This document shows positions 7,200 through 14,906 of a DNA stretch of 64,000 bases, one piece after another. This DNA comes from Nocardioides cynanchi (GTDB lineage: Bacteria > Actinomycetota > Actinomycetes > Propionibacteriales > Nocardioidaceae). A program made the position numbers and the translations under genes. How positions within the stretch are numbered: the first letter of the stretch is position 1; each line of letters begins with the position of its first letter. The notes beneath the pieces are model-generated. The model saw only the letters and a list, made by a program, of their open reading frames with translations. It was not told the origin of the DNA and did not search any database. The stretch spans positions 620,001 through 684,000 of the forward strand of contig NZ_CP044344.1 in the NCBI RefSeq assembly GCF_008761635.1, in the 5' to 3' direction.

Positions 7200-8885
7200 T
7201 TGAGTCACGCGCATCCCGAGCTCTCCGCACCGGCCGAGCTGCCGAGGGGGGGCTTACGGATCATCCCGCTCGGCGGGCTCGGCGAGGTCGGGCGCAACAT
7301 GACGGTCTTCGAGTACGACGGTCGGCTGCTGATCGTCGACTGCGGCGTGCTCTTCCCGGAGGAGAACCACCCCGGTGTCGACCTGATCCTCCCCGACTTC
7401 GACGCCATCCGCGGTCGTCTCGACGACGTCGAGGCGCTGGTGCTGACCCACGGGCACGAGGACCACATCGGCGCCACGCCGTACCTCCTGCGCGAGCGCG
7501 GCAACATCCCGCTGGTCGGCTCCGAGCTCACCCTCGCGCTGCTCGACTCCAAGCTCAAGGAGCACCGGCTCAAGGAGACGATCCACCACAAGGTGAAGGC
7601 CGGCGACACCCTGGAGCTCGGGCCGTTCGCCCTGGAGTTCGTGGCCGTCAACCACTCGATCCCCGATGCGCTCGCCGTCGCGATCCGGACCGGCACCGCA
7701 CTGGTGCTGCACACCGGCGACTTCAAGATGGACCAGCTCCCGCTCGACGGCCGGATCACCGATCTGCGCGCCTTCGCCCGGCTCGGCGAGGAGGGTGTCG
7801 ACCTCTTCCTGACCGACTCCACCAACGCCGAGGTGCCCGGGTTCACCACCACCGAGAAGTCGATCGGGCCGGTCCTCGACCGGGTCTTCAACGAGAGCGA
7901 CCAGCGGATCATCGTCGCCTGCTTCGCCTCCCACGTGCACCGCGTCCAGCAGGTGCTCGACGCGGCCGTGGCGCACGGCCGCAAGGTCGGCTACGTCGGT
8001 CGGTCGATGGTGCGCAACATGGGGATCGCCCAGGACCTCGGCTACCTCCACGTCCCGCCCGGCGTGATGGTCGAGGCCAAGGAGCTCGCCGACCTGCCGC
8101 CGGAGCGGCAGGTGCTGATCTCCACCGGCAGCCAGGGCGAGCCGATGTCGGCGCTGAGCCGGATCGCCCAGCGCAACCACCACTTCGTCCACATCGAGGA
8201 GGGCGACACCGTCATCCTGGCCAGCTCGCTGATCCCGGGCAACGAGAACGCCGTCTACAAGGTGATCAACGGCCTGACCCGCCTCGGCGCGAACGTCGTG
8301 CACAAGGGGAACGCCAACGTCCACGTCTCCGGCCACGCCAGCGCCGGGGAGCTGCTCTACTGCTACAACATCGTCAAGCCGCGCAACGTGCTGCCGGTGC
8401 ACGGCGAGTACCGCCACATGAAGGCCAACGCCGCACTCGCACGCGCGACCGGTGTCGAGAACGTCGTGATCGCCGAGGACGGCGTGGTCGTCGACCTGGT
8501 CGACGGCGTCGCCACCATCGCCGGCAAGGTGGACTGTGGCTACGTCTTCGTCGACGGCTCCAACATCGGCGACATCACCGAGTCCGACCTCAAGGACCGG
8601 CGGATCCTCGGGGAGGAGGGCTTCGTCTCGGTGATCATCGTGATCGACTCGGTCAGCGGCAAGGTCTCCAGCGGGCCCGAGATCCATGCCCGCGGCTTCG
8701 CCGAGGACGACAAGACGTTCGACGCGATCAAGCAGCCGATCGTCGACGCGATCGACGCCGCGATCCGCGAGGGCGTCGACGACCCCTACCAGCTCCAGCA
8801 GACCGTACGACGGGTGATGGGCCGCTGGCTCAACCGCGAGCTGAAGCGCCGTCCGATGATCATCCCGGTGGTCATCGAGGCTTGA
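7200..8885 (+). CDS. rnj: Ribonuclease J
   Basis: A beta-CASP metallo-beta-lactamase RNase with endo- and 5'-3' exonuclease activity in mRNA decay and rRNA maturation. It has 561 residues. The zinc motif HGHEDHIGA is near residue 84, with HTGDFKMD and LTDSTNAEVPG further on; a beta-CASP part contains STGSQGEPMSALSRIA and the C-terminal zinc-site motif VHGEYRHMKAN is near 400. A C-terminal dimerisation domain ends in GRWLNRELKRRPMI. It starts with TTG at 7200, 25 nt after dapA, with only a weak GAGACGAG ribosome site, so readthrough from dapA is likely. Confidence 0.95.
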   Translation: MSHAHPELSAPAELPRGGLRIIPLGGLGEVGRNMTVFEYDGRLLIVDCGVLFPEENHPGVDLILPDFDAIRGRLDDVEALVLTHGHEDHIGATPYLLRERGNIPLVGSELTLALLDSKLKEHRLKETIHHKVKAGDTLELGPFALEFVAVNHSIPDALAVAIRTGTALVLHTGDFKMDQLPLDGRITDLRAFARLGEEGVDLFLTDSTNAEVPGFTTTEKSIGPVLDRVFNESDQRIIVACFASHVHRVQQVLDAAVAHGRKVGYVGRSMVRNMGIAQDLGYLHVPPGVMVEAKELADLPPERQVLISTGSQGEPMSALSRIAQRNHHFVHIEEGDTVILASSLIPGNENAVYKVINGLTRLGANVVHKGNANVHVSGHASAGELLYCYNIVKPRNVLPVHGEYRHMKANAALARATGVENVVIAEDGVVVDLVDGVATIAGKVDCGYVFVDGSNIGDITESDLKDRRILGEEGFVSVIIVIDSVSGKVSSGPEIHARGFAEDDKTFDAIKQPIVDAIDAAIREGVDDPYQLQQTVRRVMGRWLNRELKRRPMIIPVVIEA

Positions 8886-8901
8886 GGCCGCGCTAGGCCC
8901 C

Positions 8902-9057
8902 ATTCGGATCAGGGTGTTCGGTCTCCGGGCTGGTCGTGGAGACGGATCTGGCTCGGGGCGATCCAGATCCGTTGGGCGAGTGGCCCGGAGACGCGACAGA
9001 GTGATCCAGATCCGCGCCCGGGGCGGGCCCGGAAGCCCGACAGGGTGATCCGTCTCC
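8902..9057. repeat. Intergenic ~43-bp tandem repeat with one inverted copy
   Basis: Between the convergent rnj and the next minus-strand gene, unit 1 (8960-9002) and unit 2 (9003-9046) both open with GATCCAGATCCG and share GGCCCGGA and CGACAG(A/G)GT in the same places; a third unit starts at 9047 (GATCCGTCTCC). An inverted relative occupies about 8902-8948: GGAGACGGATC at 8938 mirrors GATCCGTCTCC at 9047, and GTCTCCGGGC at 8921 mirrors GCCCGGAGAC at 8983. The element can fold into alternative hairpins and may serve as a bidirectional terminator. Confidence 0.7.
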
Positions 9058-9099
9058 CGAGGTGGCTCCGGAAACGGGCTCGCTGAGCACGGTCAGCGG

Positions 9100-9714
9100 T
9101 CAGACGACGGTGAAGCCTGTCGGCAGGGCGCCCCGTCCCGTGAGCGCGACGAGCAGGTCCGGTCCCTTCCCGGACCGGACGGCGACCTCGGCGGCCAGGC
9201 CGGCGGCGTCCAGCAGAGCGTCCTCGCCGAGAGCCGGCCGGACCCCGCACGCGCGGCCGATGTCGAGGCCGTGCACGACCAGCTCGAAGGTGCGGGTACG
9301 GAGGTACTCCCCGAGCAGCATGCCTCCGGCGATGGTCGACAGCGCGTACGTCGCGTCGTACCCCTCGAGCTTGATGCGCACCCGCGTCGCGAGGTCGCGG
9401 ACGAAGCGCGCGGGGTCGTCACCGAGAGCGGCACCCGCAACCCGGCCACGCTCGACGACGGCGTCGCCGGAGGCGGCACCGGTCGCGGCGATCTGCAGGT
9501 AGTAGTCCGCGGCGGTCGGCACCTCGACGACCTCGGCGGGCTGGTCCAGGTAGGTCTCGACGGTGACCAGCGACCGCGACGTGTGGCCGACCAGGGACCG
9601 GAGGTCCCAGTCGCCGAGCCCGGGACAGGTGAGCTCGGCGACCGGGACGGAGCCGACCTGCGCGACGAAGGACTCCAGGGAGGAGAGGTAGGCGTGGCGG
9701 CTGTCGTTCACCAC
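9100..9714 (-). CDS. DinB-superfamily protein, mycothiol-dependent maleylpyruvate isomerase-like (TIGR03086 type)
   Basis: 204 residues. The N-terminal half is a four-helix-bundle domain of the mycothiol-dependent maleylpyruvate isomerase type: LTCPGLGDWDLRSLVGHTSRSLVTVETYL holds a typical metal-ligand histidine near residue 44. ELVVHGLDIGRACG near residue 145 carries a second histidine in a context usual for this family, and a short C-terminal domain follows. Members use mycothiol or another thiol with a bound metal; the substrate here is unknown. It is convergent with rnj across the repeat element. The start is one of two adjacent GTG codons at 9714 and 9711. Confidence 0.85.
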   Translation of the reverse strand: MVNDSRHAYLSSLESFVAQVGSVPVAELTCPGLGDWDLRSLVGHTSRSLVTVETYLDQPAEVVEVPTAADYYLQIAATGAASGDAVVERGRVAGAALGDDPARFVRDLATRVRIKLEGYDATYALSTIAGGMLLGEYLRTRTFELVVHGLDIGRACGVRPALGEDALLDAAGLAAEVAVRSGKGPDLLVALTGRGALPTGFTVV

Positions 9715-9738
9715 GCCATCATCGCGCAGGCCGACGGC

Positions 9739-10962
9739 TCAGCCGGCCGGGTGCCAGGGCAGCCGGTAGGCGCGGTAGGAGTTCACGCCGGAGGGGAAGT
9801 GGGCGTCGAAGACGACCTCGCCGCTCGGGCTCGACTCGGAGAGCTCGGGCAGCGAGCCCCAGCCGGTGAACAGGTCGCCGTTGCCGAGCAGCTGGGTGTT
9901 GCCCTGGGACGATGCCAGCTGGTCCAACGGCTGGTCCGCGGAGTCGACCAGCGTGGCGGTGCGCGCCCGACGGTCGAGCTCGATCGTGACCGCGCGGCTG
10001 TACGGCAGCTCGGAGATCACCCCGGTGCCGGTGTTGGCCGCGCCCGCTGCCTCGTTGTCGAAGACCGTGTAGGTGTGGTGGCCGTGCGCCTCGGCGTCGT
10101 GCTGCCAGGCGAAGATCCGGCCGGCGCTGTTGAGCACCTGTCCGTCTGCGGCTCGCAGGGAGAAGGAGCTGTCCTTCCCGCCGAGCTTCCAGTCGATCGC
10201 GCCGCTGTGCCGGTCGACCTGGTACGCCGTCCAGGTGTTGCGCGCGTCGATGAGCAGGTGGTTCCGGCCGTCGGTCTTCACCGCGTTCACGTGGAACCAG
10301 TCCCACGGGGTGTCCGCGCTGGCCGGCAGCGGCTGCTCGCTCTCCGAGTACGGCACGTGGTCGGCGCTGTTCCACTCGAACAGCACCCTGCCGGTGCGGA
10401 TGTCGATCTCCTGCACGATGCCGTCGATCACCTTCTGGTGCGCCGGTCCGCCGATGGCGGTGAGGTCGGCGGTGGCCGTGGCGTACGACAGGACCAGCGC
10501 GGTGTTCCGGCCGGTGATCTGGAACTCGTGGCCGTCGGCAGACTGGCCGTTGCCGGCCTGAACCGTTGCGATCCGGCGGTAGTGGTCGTCGTAGATGTAG
10601 TCCGTGCCGTGCGCGAGGCCGCCGAGCCCGGTGCCCTGCCAGAAGGTCAGCACCGGCTTCCCGCGGTAGGTCTGGGTGCGGAAGTCGGCGATCTCCTGAC
10701 CCGCGGGCGCGGCGTGGAACCACACCACGTGCTTCCCGTCCGGGGAGAGGATCTCCGCCCCGTTGCCGTAGGTCGCGGCCTGGCCGAACGGCGAGACGAA
10801 GATGTCGCCACCGGCGGAGCCGGCCCTGTCCGTCGTGACCGTCACCGGCGGGGGAGGCAGCGCGCCGTCCGCTGCCGCGGTGGTGTTGGTGCCGGCTGTG
10901 GCCGCCAGTGCAGCGGTGACCGCCGCCAGGGCCGTCACGGCTGTGCGTGAGGGTGTTCTCAT
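9739..10962 (-). CDS. Secreted arylsulfotransferase (ASST)-like beta-propeller protein
   Basis: 407 residues from the ATG at 10962, which follows GGGAG by about 10 nt. Residues 1-30 form a signal peptide (SRTAVTALAAVTAALAATAG). The body resembles the ASST family: GAEILSPDGKHVVWFHAAP, TFWQGTG, DGHEFQITGRNTALVLSYA, VQEIDIRTGRVLFEWNSADHV, and WDWFHVNAVKTDGRNHLLIDARNTWTAYQVDR, all of which fit propeller blades with the conserved histidines. The function is extracytoplasmic; ASST enzymes move sulfate between phenols, but many actinobacterial relatives are untested. AT-rich DNA with a palindrome lies just upstream. Confidence 0.85.
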   Translation of the reverse strand: MRTPSRTAVTALAAVTAALAATAGTNTTAAADGALPPPPVTVTTDRAGSAGGDIFVSPFGQAATYGNGAEILSPDGKHVVWFHAAPAGQEIADFRTQTYRGKPVLTFWQGTGLGGLAHGTDYIYDDHYRRIATVQAGNGQSADGHEFQITGRNTALVLSYATATADLTAIGGPAHQKVIDGIVQEIDIRTGRVLFEWNSADHVPYSESEQPLPASADTPWDWFHVNAVKTDGRNHLLIDARNTWTAYQVDRHSGAIDWKLGGKDSSFSLRAADGQVLNSAGRIFAWQHDAEAHGHHTYTVFDNEAAGAANTGTGVISELPYSRAVTIELDRRARTATLVDSADQPLDQLASSQGNTQLLGNGDLFTGWGSLPELSESSPSGEVVFDAHFPSGVNSYRAYRLPWHPAG

Positions 10963-11005
10963 TGCGGTGCAGCTCCCGTCCGAGATAATGAAGTAAGTAC
11001 ACCGA

Positions 11006-11019
11006 CATACTGCACTATG
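11006..11019. promoter_or_regulatory. Near-perfect 14-bp palindrome upstream of the arylsulfotransferase-like gene
   Basis: CATACTGCACTATG (arms CATA and TATG around TGCA) sits 44 nt before the start at 10962 in an AT-rich patch (about 10984-11022) that stands out from the surrounding GC-rich sequence. Position and symmetry suggest an operator or promoter core. Confidence 0.35.
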
Positions 11020-11055
11020 GATCAAGGAGCCACGTATCCGGGCGTCGCACACAGG

Positions 11056-11697
11056 TCAGGCGGCCGCGAGCACGCCGAGCACGATCAGCGCCTGGCCGAC
11101 GTGGTAGGTCACCATCACCACGAGCTGCGCGCCGTCCCAGGGGCGTACGAACCGGTCGCGAGCGAGCACCGTGTCGCTGAGCGCGAAGACCGACGCCCCG
11201 ACGGCGATCAACGCCTGACCGGTGGTGAAGGCGTAGATCACCATCGCGCCGATCACGACGGTGTAGAGCCCGACCGGAGCCGCCAGGGCCAGGCCACCGC
11301 GCAGGTAGGTCGACGCCGCGACCTGCCGGGTGGCCAGCAGACAGCCCCCGAGGACCAGCAGGGAGGCGTAGTTCCAGCCCTGGGGGTCGAGCCGCAGCTG
11401 GATGAACGAGACGACGAAGGCCAGGTGCCCGACCAGGAACGCGGCCAGCCCGAGCCGGAAGCGGGTGTCGCCCTTGTCGAGGAGGAACACGTCACCGGCC
11501 AGCCCGCACGCCAGCCCGACGAGCAGCCAACGCCCGGCGGCCGAGTCGGTCGCCCCGAGCGCGACGGCGGTGAGGATCAGCGCCACGAGCGTGGCCGGCT
11601 TGGCCCAGACCTCGGTACGGCGGTCACCGCGCGAGACGGCGTACCAGTCGGTGAGGGCGAAGGCCGCAGGCAGGATCCACACGAGCGAGACGGTCAT
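11056..11697 (-). CDS. YhhN-family membrane protein (lysoplasmalogenase-like)
   Basis: 213 residues with seven or eight hydrophobic helices, as in the YhhN/TMEM86 family. The LACGLAGDVFLL motif near residue 64 and SFIQL and VFALSDTVLARDRF near residue 175 contain the family's conserved aspartates within helices. Eukaryotic TMEM86 enzymes cleave the vinyl-ether bond of lysoplasmalogens; the bacterial role is not settled. CATGCT lies 6 nt before the ATG at 11697, a weak version of the leaderless arrangement seen elsewhere in the window. It is divergent from the DinB gene at 11745. Confidence 0.85.
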   Translation of the reverse strand: MTVSLVWILPAAFALTDWYAVSRGDRRTEVWAKPATLVALILTAVALGATDSAAGRWLLVGLACGLAGDVFLLDKGDTRFRLGLAAFLVGHLAFVVSFIQLRLDPQGWNYASLLVLGGCLLATRQVAASTYLRGGLALAAPVGLYTVVIGAMVIYAFTTGQALIAVGASVFALSDTVLARDRFVRPWDGAQLVVMVTYHVGQALIVLGVLAAA

Positions 11698-11744
11698 CGC
11701 GGAAGCATGACAGGCCTGTCGGCGCCGGGTGCCACAGTGTTCCC

Positions 11745-12251
11745 ATGAACGTCGACGACCTGCTCAACGACTCCCTGGACCGCGTCCACGCCCTCGTCCC
11801 GGGCATCCTGGAGGGGCTCTCGGAGGACGACCTCGCCTGGCGTCCCGACCCCGAGGCCAACACCATCGCGTGGCTGGTCTGGCACCTGACCCGGATCGAG
11901 GACGACCACGTCTGCGACGCCTCCGGCCAGGAGCAGGCCTGGACCGCTGACGGCTGGGCCGAGCGGTTCGGGCTCCCGTTCGCCGAGCACGAGCACGGCT
12001 ACGGGCACACGCCCGTAGAGGTGGGTCAGGTGCGGGTGGCCGGCGACCTGCTCGCCGGCTATCTCGCCGCGGTGGGGGAGCGGACCCACGCCTGGCTCGC
12101 CACGCTCGAGCCCGACGACCTCGACCGGATCGTCGACGACCGCTGGGACCCCCCGGTCTCCTTGGGCGTGCGACTGGTCAGCGTGGTCAACGAGGTGAAC
12201 CAGCACGTCGGGCAGGCCGCCTACCTCCGCGGGCTGCTCGACCGCCGCTGA
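11745..12251 (+). CDS. DinB-superfamily (DUF664-like) protein
   Basis: 168 residues, a four-helix-bundle fold. WLVWHLTRIEDDH near residue 44 provides one histidine pair and EVNQHVGQAAYLRGLLDRR at the C-terminus the third, the usual three-histidine metal site of DinB-type proteins. Such proteins are thought to be thiol-dependent transferases (mycothiol in actinobacteria); no substrate can be read from the context. CACAGT lies 6 nt before the ATG at 11745. It is the second of three DinB-fold domains in the window (others at 9100 and 46453). Confidence 0.85.
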   Translation: MNVDDLLNDSLDRVHALVPGILEGLSEDDLAWRPDPEANTIAWLVWHLTRIEDDHVCDASGQEQAWTADGWAERFGLPFAEHEHGYGHTPVEVGQVRVAGDLLAGYLAAVGERTHAWLATLEPDDLDRIVDDRWDPPVSLGVRLVSVVNEVNQHVGQAAYLRGLLDRR

Positions 12252-12315
12252 GCTCCGCCGACGACCCGGCGGAGGCGCGCCGCGTGTGATCCGTGGGACT
12301 GGAGTGACGTTGGCC

Positions 12316-12328
12316 TAGATTCCTCACC
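12316..12328 (+). promoter_or_regulatory. Leaderless promoter of ftsK
   Basis: TAGATT at 12316-12321 is followed by 7 nt and the ATG at 12329. No Shine-Dalgarno sequence precedes the start. Confidence 0.6.
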
Positions 12329-14905
12329 ATGGCGACCCGTACGTCTTCCCCGCCGGGTTCGCGAAGCAGGGCTGGTTCCTCGAAGACCTCGAAGAGCCGC
12401 AGCACCCCGACCTCGCGATCTCGGAGTACGACGAAGAAGAGCACCCGCACGCCCGCACGCAAGCCGGCGACCCGGCGTCCGAAGCCGCGCGCGGTCAGGT
12501 CCGGCAAGGGCCCGGTGCTGCGCGGCTTCACCGCGCTCGGCCACGGCGTCGCCGCGATCTGGCTGGGCATCGCCCACGCCGTCGGCGCGACCGCCCGCCG
12601 GGTCGGCCGCACGGCCCGCGACCTCGAGCCCGAGCACCGCCGCGACGGCGTCGGCCTCTTCCTGTGCGGGATCGCGCTGGTCTGCGCTGCCGCGGTCTGG
12701 TGGCAGCTGCCCGGCGCGATCATGGAGGGCACCCGCACCGTGGTCTCCGGCTCGGTCGGCAAGGTCGGCTGGCTGGTGCCGCTGATGCTGGTCTGGATCG
12801 GCTGGCGCAACCTGCGCGACCCCGAGACCAACGGCCCGGCCGGCCGTCAGGTGATCGGCTGGGTGGCCCTCGCGTTCGGTGTGCTGGGCGTGGTCCACAT
12901 CGCGGCCGGCAACCCGCACCCCGTGGCCGGTGACGCCTCCGACCTCCAGGACGCCGGTGGCGCGATCGGCTACGTCGTCTCGAGCCTGATGCTCGACCTG
13001 CTCCGCTCGGCGTACGTCGTGGTGCCCCTGCTCGTGCTGCTCGCGGTCTTCGGGATCCTCGTGATCACCGCGACCCCGGTCTACCAGGTGCCGGTCAAGC
13101 TGGCCGCCTTCCGCGACCGGATGCTCGGCCGCACCCCGCCGACCGAGGAGGCCTCCGACCTGCCCACCCAGCCGGTGCGCAGCCGACGCCGGCCGCTCGC
13201 CGACGACATCGACCCCGACATGGGCGACCCGGCCTACGACACCCCGGTGCTCAGCGACCGCGAGCTGCGCAAGCGCAAGCGCGACCTGGGCAAGCTCGGC
13301 ACCCCGGCCGGCGAGGCGGACACCGACACGCTCCCGACCGCCCCCGTCGACGACGACACCTCCACCGACCTCGTTCCGCCGCCGCACGCCCCGCTGCCGG
13401 CTCGGATGGAGCAGCTCGAGCTGTCCGGAGACGTCGTCTACAGCCTGCCCGGCAACGAGGTGCTCAAGCCCGGCTCGGTGCACAAGGCCCGCTCCAAGGC
13501 CAGCGACGACGTGGTCGGCCGCCTCACCCAGGTGCTCGACGAGTTCGACATCGACGCCCAGGTCACCGGCTACACCCGGGGCCCGACGGTCACCCGCTAC
13601 GAGGTCGAGGTCGGCCCCGCGGTGAAGGTCGAGAAGGTCACCGCGCTGAGCAAGAACATCGCCTACGCCGTCGCCAGCGCCGACGTGCGGATCCTCAGCC
13701 CGATCCCCGGCAAGTCCGCGATCGGCATCGAGATCCCCAACGCCGACAAGGAGATCGTCTCCCTCGGCGACGTGCTCCGCTCCACCACCGCACGCTCCGA
13801 CCACCACCCGCTGGTGGTCGGCCTCGGCAAGGACGTCGAGGGCGGCTTCGTGGTCGCCAACCTGGCGAAGATGCCGCACCTGCTGGTGGCCGGCGCCACC
13901 GGCTCCGGCAAGTCGAGCTTCATCAACTCGATGATCACCTCGCTGCTGATGCGCTCCACGCCCGACGAGGTGCGGCTGATCCTGGTCGACCCCAAGCGGG
14001 TCGAGCTGAACGCCTACGAGGGCATCCCGCACCTGATCACGCCGATCATCACCAACCCCAAGAAGGCCGCCGAGGCGCTGGCCTGGGTGGTCCGCGAGAT
14101 GGACCTGCGCTACGACGACCTCGCCAACTTCGGCTTCCGGCACGTGGACGACTTCAACAAGGCGGTCCGCGCCGGCAAGGTGACGGTGCCGCCCGGCAGC
14201 GAGCGTGAGGTCGCGCCCTACCCCTATCTCGTGGTCGTCGTGGACGAGCTGGCCGACCTGATGATGGTGTCCCCGCGCGACGTCGAGGACGCCATCGTCC
14301 GGATCACCCAGCTGGCCCGGGCGGCCGGCATCCACCTGGTGCTGGCGACCCAGCGACCCAGCGTCGACGTGGTCACCGGCCTGATCAAGGCCAACGTCCC
14401 GTCTCGGCTGGCCTTCGCCACCTCCAGCCTCGCCGACAGCCGGGTGATCCTCGACCAGCCCGGGGCCGAGAAGCTGGTCGGCCAGGGCGACGGGCTGTTC
14501 CTCCCGATGGGCGCCTCCAAGGCGGTGCGGGTCCAGGGCTCGTGGGTGACCGAGGCCGAGGTGCACCAGGTCGTGGCCCACTGCAAGAAGCAGCTCCAGC
14601 CGACCTACCGCGACGACGTCACCGCTCCCCAACAGAGCAAGCGCGAGCTGGACGACGACATCGGCGACGACCTCGACCTGGTGGTCCAGGCCGTGGAGCT
14701 GGTGGTGTCGACCCAGTTCGGCTCCACCTCGATGCTCCAGCGCAAGCTCCGGGTCGGCTTCGCCAAGGCCGGCCGGTTGATGGACATCCTCGAGAGTCGC
14801 GGGGTGGTGGGCCCCTCCGAGGGCTCCAAGGCACGCGACGTACTGGTCAAACCCGACGAGATCGATGGCGTGATCGCCACCCTGCAGGGCGAGATGGGGG
14901 CCTGA
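12329..14905 (+). CDS. ftsK: DNA translocase FtsK
   Basis: A hexameric ATPase at the division septum that pumps the chromosome termini into daughter cells. It has 858 residues: a very basic N-terminus (1-65), four membrane helices within about 108-245, an acidic linker to about 370, the FtsK alpha/beta motor with Walker A GATGSGKSSFINSM near residue 522 and Walker B YLVVVVDELADLM, the LATQRPSVDVVTG stretch, and a C-terminal winged-helix gamma domain (about 790-858) that reads KOPS orientation sites. It begins a run of closely spaced genes reaching pgsA; the RodZ-like gene starts 1 nt after its stop. Confidence 0.97.
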   Translation: MATRTSSPPGSRSRAGSSKTSKSRSTPTSRSRSTTKKSTRTPARKPATRRPKPRAVRSGKGPVLRGFTALGHGVAAIWLGIAHAVGATARRVGRTARDLEPEHRRDGVGLFLCGIALVCAAAVWWQLPGAIMEGTRTVVSGSVGKVGWLVPLMLVWIGWRNLRDPETNGPAGRQVIGWVALAFGVLGVVHIAAGNPHPVAGDASDLQDAGGAIGYVVSSLMLDLLRSAYVVVPLLVLLAVFGILVITATPVYQVPVKLAAFRDRMLGRTPPTEEASDLPTQPVRSRRRPLADDIDPDMGDPAYDTPVLSDRELRKRKRDLGKLGTPAGEADTDTLPTAPVDDDTSTDLVPPPHAPLPARMEQLELSGDVVYSLPGNEVLKPGSVHKARSKASDDVVGRLTQVLDEFDIDAQVTGYTRGPTVTRYEVEVGPAVKVEKVTALSKNIAYAVASADVRILSPIPGKSAIGIEIPNADKEIVSLGDVLRSTTARSDHHPLVVGLGKDVEGGFVVANLAKMPHLLVAGATGSGKSSFINSMITSLLMRSTPDEVRLILVDPKRVELNAYEGIPHLITPIITNPKKAAEALAWVVREMDLRYDDLANFGFRHVDDFNKAVRAGKVTVPPGSEREVAPYPYLVVVVDELADLMMVSPRDVEDAIVRITQLARAAGIHLVLATQRPSVDVVTGLIKANVPSRLAFATSSLADSRVILDQPGAEKLVGQGDGLFLPMGASKAVRVQGSWVTEAEVHQVVAHCKKQLQPTYRDDVTAPQQSKRELDDDIGDDLDLVVQAVELVVSTQFGSTSMLQRKLRVGFAKAGRLMDILESRGVVGPSEGSKARDVLVKPDEIDGVIATLQGEMGA

Positions 14906-14906
14906 G

